Source: Nocardioides sp. (GTDB lineage: Bacteria > Actinomycetota > Actinomycetes > Propionibacteriales > Nocardioidaceae). From it: a stretch of DNA of 21,342 nucleotides. How positions within the stretch are numbered: the first letter of the stretch is position 1; every line of letters starts with the position of its first letter. Shown here piece after piece: positions 6,670 to 12,937 of the stretch. The position numbers were made by a program, and so were the translations under genes. Location of the stretch: positions 1 through 21,342 of the forward strand of contig JAPSKJ010000015.1 of assembly GCA_031177735.1 (NCBI GenBank), written 5' to 3'. Below the pieces are notes generated by a model. The model had not been told where the DNA came from. It did not search any database and saw only the letters and a list, made by a program, of their open reading frames with translations.

Positions 6670-9135
6670 TCAGCCTTCCACAGCGCCCAGGACCGCACCG
6701 ACCGGGCCCGCGCACGCGTCGATCGGCTGGGCGACGGGCACGCCGGAGCCGTCGCGGCGACCGTCGGCCGCCGGCAGCTCGACGGGCGCGCCGCTGTTGG
6801 CGGCCGCACGTGCGGGCGCCGCGCCGGCCCAGGCGAAGACGAGGGTGTCCTCACCCTTGAGGTAGCGGTGGCAGCGCACGCCGCCGGTCGCCCGGCCCTT
6901 GGCCGGATACTCGGTGAACGGCGTCACCTTGACCGTTCCGGGCTCCGTGCCGGGCAGCGCGGTGCTGGAGCCGCTCGCGGTGACCACGACCGACTGCTCG
7001 GGGTCAAGGGCACCGAAGAACACCACGCGGGAGCCGTGGGCGATCCGGATGCCCTGCATCCCGCCGGCGCTGCGGCCCTGCGGGCGGACGCCCTCGGCGT
7101 TGAAGTGCAGGAGCTGGGCGTCGGAGGTGATGAAGCACAGCTCCTCGGTGCCGCTGCGGAGCTCGACCGCGCCGACGACCTCGTCGCCCTCGGCCAGGTT
7201 GATCACCTCCCACTCCTCCTTGTTGAGGACCTCGGGGTTGACCCGCTTCACGGTGCCGAGCTTGGTGCCGAGCGCCAGCCCGGGGCCGTCGGTGGTGAGC
7301 GTGCACAGCGCGAGCGCCCGCTCCCCGGCCTCGAAGGAGAGGTAGCTGCTCAGCGGCAGGCCGCCGTTGACGTTCGGCTCGTAGGCCGAGCCGGTCACCT
7401 CGTGCAGCTCGATCACACCGAGCTTCAGCAGCCGCCCCCGTGAGGTGACCACGCCGATGTCACCGCGCTTGGTCGTGAGGACCGCGGAGACGATGACGTC
7501 GTGCGGGGTGCGGTCACCGCCGGCGCCGACCGGGCTCGCGTCGGTGGTGCGAGCGATCAGGCCCGTCGACGACAGGAGCACGAAGCAGGGGTCGTCGGCG
7601 ACCTCGGTCTGGATCTTGGCCGCCTGGACGGCGGTGCCGGCGCTGGCCAGCAGGACCGTGCGGCGGGGGGTCCCGTAGGTCTTGGCGACCTCGCCGAGCT
7701 CGTCGGAGACGACCTTCTTCAGCAGGTTCTCGTCGTTGAGGATCGCGTCGAGCCCCTCGATGGTCTGCTCCAGGTCTTCCTTGCGCTTCTCCAGCTCCAG
7801 GCGGGAGAACTTGGTCAGGCGGCGCAGCGCCATGTCCAGGATGTACTCGGCCTGCACCTCGGTGAGGTCGAAGACCGAGATCAACCGCTGCTTGGCCTCG
7901 GCGCCGTTCTCGGAGGACCGGATCAGCTGGATGACCTCGTCGATGTCGACGATCGCCAGCAGCAGCCCCTCGACGAGGTGGAGGTCAGCGGCCGCCTTGT
8001 CGCGGCGGAACTGGCTGCGGCGGCGGACGACGTCGTAGCGGTGCCCGAGGAAGACCTCGAGCAGCTCCTTGAGCCCGAGCGTGCGGGGTTGGCCGTCGAC
8101 CAGGCAGACGTTGTTGATGCCGAAGGAGTCCTCCAGCGGGGTGAGCTTGTAGAGCTGCTCGAGCAGCGCCTCCGGTACGAAGCCGTTCTTGACCTCGATG
8201 ACCAGGCGGGTGCCGTTGGCCATGTCGGTGAGGTCCTTGAGGTCGCTGATGCCCTGGATCTTCTTGGACTGCACCAGCTGCTTGATCCGCTCGATGATCT
8301 TCTCGGTGCCGACGCCGTAGGGCAGCTCGGTGACGACGATCCCCTTGCGGCGGCCGAAGGACTCGACGCGGGCGGTGGCCCGGATCTTGAACGAGCCGCG
8401 ACCCGTCTCATAGGCCTCCTTGATCCCGTCGAGACCGACGATGGTGCCGCCGGTGGGCAGGTCGGGGCCGGGCACGAACTTCATCAGGTCGTCGGTCGAC
8501 ATGGTGGGCCGCTTGATCAGCTCGCGCAGCGCCGCCACCACCTCGACCAGGTTGTGCGGCGCCATGTTGGTGGCCATGCCGACCGCGATGCCGGTGGTGC
8601 CGTTGACGATGAGGTTGGGGATCGCCGAGGGGAGCACGGCCGGCTCCTGCTCGCTCCCGTCGTAGTTGGGGCGGAAGTCGACGGTGTTCTCGTCGATCGA
8701 CGCCGTCATCGCCAGGGCGGCGGGAGCCATCCGGGCCTCGGTGTAGCGCATGGCCGCGGGGGAGTCGTCCGGGCTCCCGAAGTTGCCGTGGCCGTCGATC
8801 ATCGGCAACCGCATGGCCCACGGTTGGGCCATCCGCACCAGCGCGTCGTAGATGGCGCCGTCGCCGTGCGGGTGCAGCCGACCCATCACCTCGCCCACGA
8901 CGCGGGCGCACTTGACGTGTCCGCGATCTGGCCGCAGGCCCATCGCGTTCATCGTGTAGAGGATCCGTCGCTGCACCGGCTTGAGCCCGTCGCGAGCATC
9001 GGGCAGCGCCCGGGAGTAGATGACGGAGTAGGCGTACTCCAAGAAGGACGTCTCCATCTCGTCCTTGATGTCGGTGTCGAGGATGTGCTCCTCGAAGTCG
9101 TCCGCGGGGAGCTCCGGAGTGTTGCGCCTGGCCAT
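6670..9135 (-). CDS. parC: DNA topoisomerase IV subunit A (ParC-like), 821 aa
   Basis: This is the cleavage-religation subunit of a type IIA topoisomerase. The catalytic tyrosine is Y131 in AAMRYTEARM. The quinolone-binding region reads HPHGDGAIYDALVRMAQ, with G93 at the E. coli GyrA S83 position and D97 at the D87 position. A breakage-reunion domain and coiled coil run to about residue 490, followed by a beta-pinwheel C-terminal domain. No QRRGGKG-type GyrA box is visible where the first blade should carry it (TGLIARTT followed by GAGGDRT), so this is a decatenating ParC-type enzyme and not gyrase, as found for the second type IIA pair in actinobacteria. No parE gene is in the window. The ATG at 9135 is chosen because AGGGAGA precedes it by about 9 nt; another ATG at 9144 overlaps that site. 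It leads an operon with lprG and the exporter. Confidence 0.9.
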   Translation of the reverse strand: MARRNTPELPADDFEEHILDTDIKDEMETSFLEYAYSVIYSRALPDARDGLKPVQRRILYTMNAMGLRPDRGHVKCARVVGEVMGRLHPHGDGAIYDALVRMAQPWAMRLPMIDGHGNFGSPDDSPAAMRYTEARMAPAALAMTASIDENTVDFRPNYDGSEQEPAVLPSAIPNLIVNGTTGIAVGMATNMAPHNLVEVVAALRELIKRPTMSTDDLMKFVPGPDLPTGGTIVGLDGIKEAYETGRGSFKIRATARVESFGRRKGIVVTELPYGVGTEKIIERIKQLVQSKKIQGISDLKDLTDMANGTRLVIEVKNGFVPEALLEQLYKLTPLEDSFGINNVCLVDGQPRTLGLKELLEVFLGHRYDVVRRRSQFRRDKAAADLHLVEGLLLAIVDIDEVIQLIRSSENGAEAKQRLISVFDLTEVQAEYILDMALRRLTKFSRLELEKRKEDLEQTIEGLDAILNDENLLKKVVSDELGEVAKTYGTPRRTVLLASAGTAVQAAKIQTEVADDPCFVLLSSTGLIARTTDASPVGAGGDRTPHDVIVSAVLTTKRGDIGVVTSRGRLLKLGVIELHEVTGSAYEPNVNGGLPLSSYLSFEAGERALALCTLTTDGPGLALGTKLGTVKRVNPEVLNKEEWEVINLAEGDEVVGAVELRSGTEELCFITSDAQLLHFNAEGVRPQGRSAGGMQGIRIAHGSRVVFFGALDPEQSVVVTASGSSTALPGTEPGTVKVTPFTEYPAKGRATGGVRCHRYLKGEDTLVFAWAGAAPARAAANSGAPVELPAADGRRDGSGVPVAQPIDACAGPVGAVLGAVEG

Positions 9136-9147
9136 GGCGTGCATTCT

Positions 9148-9177
9148 CCCTGGCGCTGTCACCAGATCAGCGCAGGG
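9148..9177 (-). promoter_or_regulatory. Hairpin overlapping the parC ribosome-binding site
   Basis: On the minus strand CCCTGCGCTG pairs with CAGCGCCAGGG, giving 10 bp with one bulged C and a 9-nt loop. The 3' arm contains the first part of the parC Shine-Dalgarno AGGGAGA (9145-9151). It could terminate transcription from rskA, or hide the parC ribosome-binding site. There is no U-tract. Confidence 0.45.
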
Positions 9178-9213
9178 CCACGCCGAGGCCGCTCGCAACA
9201 CCCCGGAGGGCGG

Positions 9214-9969
9214 TCACCCGTCGAGCGGGATCACCGCGATCGGGTCTGACGTGGGCTCGGGCGAGCCGCCGTCGGGCTCGACGGTGACGCCGACCGCGGT
9301 CGCGTCCGCGGCGTCCCCCTCCAGCAGGAGCGTGGCGTCGGCCTCGTCGGGCATCAGCCCGGCCGGGACCATGGCTCCCTCGGGCGTCTGGAGCCACAGC
9401 TCGTAGACCTTGCCCTCCGGTGCCGGCGCCATGTCCTCGGTGAGCAGTACCGCCCGGCCCTGCTCGCGCGAGACCACGACGGTGGCCTTGGCGCCTCCGG
9501 GAAGGGCCTGGGTGGAGCGGACCGCGTCCGGGGAGTCCAGCACGCGCTCGGCCGCCGTCGGACCGGGTGTGGTCCGGTCGGCCCACGGCTGCCACGTCGC
9601 CAGCCCCACGCCGCCGATCAGCAGCAGGGCGGCGGCGACGAGCAGGCCCGTGCCGCCGAAGCGGCGCAGCGAGAGGCGGCGGGCACGGAACCGGTCCGGG
9701 GCACCACCGCTGTGCAGCGGGGGAAGCGGTCGGACCGTCCCGATCTCCTGCAGGACCCGCTCGCGCAGGGCGACCGGTGGCTGCACCTCCAGGCCTGCGC
9801 TCAGCGCCGCCACGGCCTCCCGGAGGCTGTCGACCTCGTCGCGGCACGCCTGGCAGCGGCCCAGGTGCTCCTCGAAGCGCTCGCGCTCCTCCTGGTCGAG
9901 TCCGTCGACGGCGTACGCACCCGACAGGGCGTGGACCTCGCTGGCGCGGTCGTCGCGGTGACCGTTCAT
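9214..9969 (-). CDS. rskA: RskA-type zinc anti-sigma factor, 251 aa
   Basis: This is a membrane anti-sigma factor that would hold the upstream ECF sigma factor inactive until signalled. The N-terminal anti-sigma domain has the zinc motif H35-x3-C39-x2-C42 (HLGRCQAC). One membrane helix follows at about 107-125, and then an extracytoplasmic RskA domain including the typical KVYELWLQTPEG stretch. The length is close to M. tuberculosis RskA. GGAGGAGAG precedes the ATG at 9969, which overlaps the sigma factor stop as ATGA; this keeps the pair in stoichiometric balance. Release of the sigma factor by regulated proteolysis is known for the family and assumed here. Confidence 0.9.
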   Translation of the reverse strand: MNGHRDDRASEVHALSGAYAVDGLDQEERERFEEHLGRCQACRDEVDSLREAVAALSAGLEVQPPVALRERVLQEIGTVRPLPPLHSGGAPDRFRARRLSLRRFGGTGLLVAAALLLIGGVGLATWQPWADRTTPGPTAAERVLDSPDAVRSTQALPGGAKATVVVSREQGRAVLLTEDMAPAPEGKVYELWLQTPEGAMVPAGLMPDEADATLLLEGDAADATAVGVTVEPDGGSPEPTSDPIAVIPLDG

Positions 9970-10586
9970 CTCTCTCCTCCGATCGTGTCGCGGAGCCGGA
10001 TCAGGCCGTCGCGGATCCTCGTCTTGGCGGTGCCGAGCGGCAGGTCGAGCAGCCCGGCCACCTCCCGATGGGTATACCCGCCCAGGTAGGCCAGCTCGAT
10101 GGCCTCACGCTGTATGGGGGGCAGCGCCGCCAAGGCGGTCCGGACCCGGCGTGCCTCCAGGGAGGCGTGCGCCAGGTCGGCGGTGGAGTCGTGCTCGACG
10201 AGGTGGTTCTGGGACTGGTACGCCGCGTCGCGGCGGGTGACCGCCTCCGCGCTGCGCACCCGGTCGACGGCTCGGCGGTGGGCGAGCGTCAGGATCCAGG
10301 ACAACGCGCTCCCACGCGCAGGGTCGTACCTGCTGGCGAGCTGCCACAGCTCGAGGTAGACCTCCTGGGTGACCTCCTGCGCCTGGGCGGGGTCGCGCAC
10401 GACCCGGAGCACCAGCCCGTAGACCCGCCCTGCCGTGGCGTCGTAGACCTCGGCGAACGCGTCGCGATCACCGCGCGCGCACAGACGCAGCCGCTGGGGG
10501 AGGTCGGGCTCCGTGGCGTCCGAAGAGCCGGCGGCCGGCACCGCCCCGAAGGCGGCGCCGGCACGCTCGGTCTCGCGTGGTTCCAT
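9966..10586 (-). CDS. sigK: ECF sigma factor, SigK type, 206 aa
   Basis: This is an alternative sigma factor of the ECF SigK/SigL-like group. Sigma region 2 is at about residues 45-112 (DAFAEVYDATAGRVYGLVLRV and WILTLAHRRAVDRVR), and region 4 is at about 145-200 (LPPIQREAIELAYLGGYTHREVA and GTAKTRIRDG). The ATG at 10586 is chosen because AGAAGG lies 7 nt upstream and the fasciclin gene ends only 35 nt earlier. A longer frame to 10691 would overlap that gene. Identification as SigK rests on the pairing with rskA and the fasciclin lipoprotein, the latter being the hallmark of the mycobacterial SigK regulon. The only cysteine is C36, so the disulfide pair reported in M. tuberculosis SigK is missing. 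Confidence 0.87.
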   Translation of the reverse strand: MEPRETERAGAAFGAVPAAGSSDATEPDLPQRLRLCARGDRDAFAEVYDATAGRVYGLVLRVVRDPAQAQEVTQEVYLELWQLASRYDPARGSALSWILTLAHRRAVDRVRSAEAVTRRDAAYQSQNHLVEHDSTADLAHASLEARRVRTALAALPPIQREAIELAYLGGYTHREVAGLLDLPLGTAKTRIRDGLIRLRDTIGGER

Positions 10587-10621
10587 CTCGGATCCTTCTG
10601 CGGTCTCACGAGGAGGTGGTG

Positions 10622-11299
10622 TCACTTGACCCCGGTGAGGACCTTGTCGATGACGTAGACCGTCGCGTTCGCGGTCGGGATGTTGCCGCACAGCACGGTT
10701 GCCGTAACGGTCCCGTCCGACACGGTCATGCCGCTCTCGGCATCGCCCTCGACGGTCAGCATGTCGCCCGCGAGGGTCTCCTGCTCGCCGCCGACCGCGT
10801 CGGAGTCGGCGTTCGTGGGCAGCACGTGGTGGGCCAGGATCGTGTAGAGGGTGCTGTCCTGGCCCTGCTCCATGCCGCCCTGGACCAACGCGTCCAGGTC
10901 AGCGGTCGGGATCTCGGCGAAGGCGGGGTCGTAGGGGGCGAAGACGGTCAGTGCCGACTGCGAGTTGAGGGTGTCGCCGAGGCCCTCGACGGCGCCGACG
11001 GCCGAGACCAGCGTGGTGAGCAGCGGGTTGTTGCTGGCTGCGGTCGCCACCGGGTCCTTGACCATCCCGTCGAACGAGCCGGCACCGGAGGTCGGCACGC
11101 TCGCGCATCCCGGTCCGAAGGTCTGCGCGGCGGCGCCGGCGTCCGAGGACGCGTCGGAGGCGTCTGCCGAGGCCTCGACGGGAGCGGCGCTGCCACTCAT
11201 CGGCTCCTCCTCGCCGCCGCTGCAGGCGGCCAGGGCGGCCGAGAGGATCAGGGCGGAGGATGCGATGGCAGTGGAGCGCTGGAGCGAGTTGAGCTTCAT
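10622..11299 (-). CDS. MPT70/MPT83-like fasciclin-domain lipoprotein, 225 aa
   Basis: This is a secreted lipoprotein with one FAS1 domain. The signal peptide ends in lipobox LAAC with lipidated C26, followed by an acidic and Ser/Ala-rich linker. The domain (about residues 60-225) closely follows mycobacterial MPT70: FGPGC, GSFDGMVKDPVATAASNNPLLTTL, DTLNSQSALTVFAPYDPAF, LHHV-like AHHVLP, and CGNIPTANATVYVID. The two cysteines (in GPGC and VLCGN) match the disulfide pair of MPT70. The ATG at 11299 has GGAAGG 6 nt upstream and a SigK-type promoter 38 nt upstream. It precedes sigK with a 35-nt gap. The role is probably envelope adhesion or stress protection; the biochemical function of MPT70-like proteins is unsettled. 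Confidence 0.92.
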   Translation of the reverse strand: MKLNSLQRSTAIASSALILSAALAACSGGEEEPMSGSAAPVEASADASDASSDAGAAAQTFGPGCASVPTSGAGSFDGMVKDPVATAASNNPLLTTLVSAVGAVEGLGDTLNSQSALTVFAPYDPAFAEIPTADLDALVQGGMEQGQDSTLYTILAHHVLPTNADSDAVGGEQETLAGDMLTVEGDAESGMTVSDGTVTATVLCGNIPTANATVYVIDKVLTGVK

Positions 11300-11337
11300 G
11301 ACGTGCCTTCCGTGTGGCGTGTAGTTGGTTGAAAGTG

Positions 11338-11364
11338 ATTCGAAGCCGGATGCGGATCGGATGG
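11338..11364 (-). promoter_or_regulatory. SigK-like promoter of the fasciclin gene
   Basis: On the minus strand CCATCC (11359-11364) and TCGAAT (11338-11343) are separated by 15 nt. They resemble the mycobacterial SigK elements CCATCC and CCGAAT as I recall them. The promoter lies in the 75-nt gap after the molybdoenzyme gene and would also drive sigK and rskA, giving autoregulation. Confidence 0.6.
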
Positions 11365-11374
11365 GTCGGGTTCT

Positions 11375-12871
11375 TCAGCCGACGTCGACGAAGAGCTGGT
11401 GGATGCCGCTCGCACCGGCCGGGAACGGCTCGGCCCGCACGGCCGTCTGGGGGCGTCCGGCACCGTCGATGGCCCGCGCGGCGAGGGTGTGGGACCCGGG
11501 CCCGGCATCCCAGCGGTGGAACCACTGACGCCAGTAGGCGTTGCCGCCGTCCGGTCCGAGGTGAGCGTCCTGCCACGGTCCGCCGTCCACCCGGACCTGC
11601 ACGCCCGCAACGCCTCCGTCGGCCTGCGCCCAGGCCACCCCGCCGATCACGACCTCACCGGGGTCGAGCCGCGCGAGGCCACGTGGGGTGTCGATGCGTG
11701 CCGAGGCCTTGATCGGCGCATCGGTGGCCCAGCCTCGGCGGGTCCAGTAGGCCTCCTGCTCGGCGTAGGACGTCAAGGTCAGGCGGGTGAGCCACTTCGT
11801 CGCACTGATGAAGCCGTACAGGCCGGGGACCACCATCCGGACCGGGAAACCGTGCTCCCGCGGCAGCTGGACGCCGTTCATCCCCACACACACCAGCGCG
11901 TCTCGCCCGTCCGTCGCGAGCGCGAGCGGCGTGCTGATGGTCATGCCGTCGAAGTCGGTGGAGAGCAGCTGATCGGCTCGTGAACCCACACCGGCGAGCG
12001 CGAGGACGTCGGTCAACCGGACGCCCAGCCAGCGGGCCGCTCCGACGTAGGGGCCGCCGACGCTGTTCGAGACGCAGGTCAGCGTGATGTCCCGCTCGAT
12101 CATGGGCATCCGAAGCAGGTCGTCGAACCTCAGCACGACGGTCCGCTCCACGTCGCCGTCGATGGTGAGGGTCCAGTCGTCGACCCCGAGGATCGGGACG
12201 TCGAGCCGGGTGTCGACGCGGTAGAAGTCTCGGTTCGCGGTCCGGAAGGGTGTGACGTCGGGGACCTGGTCGTCGAGGCCGCGGGGCAGCACCGGAGCCG
12301 GGTCGGTCGCCGCCGGCAGGTCGACCTGGTCCTGGCGCAGCCGTAGCCGGGTGAGGAGCCGACCGGTGCCGGCGGACGACACGCCCACCACGCTGAGCGC
12401 GAGCGCCGCGATCAGCACTCCCCGCCGGCCGCCCGCGCGCTGATCGGCGGCGCGGGCACGGGCGAGCACGGTGAGAGCGCCCAGTGCGACGACAGCGCCG
12501 GTGAGGCTGGGCACCAGGTCGGCCGGCGCGGCGGCGGGGCGCACCGCGACCGCGACGGCTGCCGCGCCGACGAGCGCGCCCAGGATCGCCAGGCCGTAGC
12601 GGAGCCGACGTCTGGCGGCCAGGCCGGCCGTCGCGCTGAGCAGCGTCGCCGCCACGAGCACCGAGCCGACCAGCACGGCCTTGTCCTTGGTCCCGAACGT
12701 GCGGATCGCCCATTCCTTGGCGGGTGTCGGGGTCAGGTCGATGACCGCCGAGCCGACCGAGAGGACCGGTGAGGTGCTGATGTCGACCGCCGCGGCCACG
12801 GCATGGGCGACCGCCATGCCGACCGCCGCCGCGATCACGCCGAAGATGGGCCAGAGGAGCCTGTGTGCCAT
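11375..12871 (-). CDS. Membrane-anchored sulfite-oxidase-fold molybdoenzyme, 498 aa
   Basis: This is a molybdopterin-dependent oxidoreductase of the sulfite oxidase/YedY superfamily fused to five predicted membrane helices (about 5-28, 64-86, 92-110, 119-137 and 151-168). The catalytic Moco domain spans about 200-385; C266 in DITLTCVSN is the expected molybdenum ligand, and GFPVRMVVPGLYGFISATKW (341-360) is characteristic. A C-terminal Mo-co dimerisation domain spans about 395-497. Twin arginines R149-R150 precede the last helix, which suggests Tat export of the folded Moco domain after Sec insertion of the first four helices. The ATG at 12871 has no Shine-Dalgarno sequence but has a SigK-like -10 box 7 nt upstream. 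It heads the fasciclin-sigK-rskA cluster. The substrate is unknown; reduction of oxidised methionine or sulfoxides, or sulfite oxidation, are possibilities only. Confidence 0.9.
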   Translation of the reverse strand: MAHRLLWPIFGVIAAAVGMAVAHAVAAAVDISTSPVLSVGSAVIDLTPTPAKEWAIRTFGTKDKAVLVGSVLVAATLLSATAGLAARRRLRYGLAILGALVGAAAVAVAVRPAAAPADLVPSLTGAVVALGALTVLARARAADQRAGGRRGVLIAALALSVVGVSSAGTGRLLTRLRLRQDQVDLPAATDPAPVLPRGLDDQVPDVTPFRTANRDFYRVDTRLDVPILGVDDWTLTIDGDVERTVVLRFDDLLRMPMIERDITLTCVSNSVGGPYVGAARWLGVRLTDVLALAGVGSRADQLLSTDFDGMTISTPLALATDGRDALVCVGMNGVQLPREHGFPVRMVVPGLYGFISATKWLTRLTLTSYAEQEAYWTRRGWATDAPIKASARIDTPRGLARLDPGEVVIGGVAWAQADGGVAGVQVRVDGGPWQDAHLGPDGGNAYWRQWFHRWDAGPGSHTLAARAIDGAGRPQTAVRAEPFPAGASGIHQLFVDVG

Positions 12872-12878
12872 GGGGGTG

Positions 12879-12906
12879 GTTCGGCACCGGCGCCCGAACC
12901 GGATTG
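12879..12906 (-). promoter_or_regulatory. SigK-like promoter of the molybdoenzyme
   Basis: On the minus strand CAATCC (12901-12906), a 16-nt spacer and CCGAAC (12879-12884) lie 7 nt before the ATG at 12871. Each hexamer differs by one base from the remembered SigK elements CCATCC and CCGAAT. The position of the -10 implies a leaderless message. Confidence 0.6.
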
Positions 12907-12925
12907 CTCGCAGCTGCAGTCCCGC

Positions 12926-12931
12926 TAGCCT
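12926..12931 (+). promoter_or_regulatory. -10-like box of the GNAT/acyl-CoA-synthetase gene
   Basis: TAGCCT lies 6 nt before the GTG at 12938, with no Shine-Dalgarno sequence, suggesting a leaderless start. It shares a 66-bp divergent spacer with the SigK-like promoter of the molybdoenzyme. Confidence 0.5.
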
Positions 12932-12937
12932 TGCGGC

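Noticed and set aside
10587..10691. Longer sigK starting at 10691
   Set aside because: It would overlap the end of the fasciclin gene by about 70 nt and adds a non-conserved Arg/His/Pro-rich stretch. ATG 10586 has a good ribosome-binding site.
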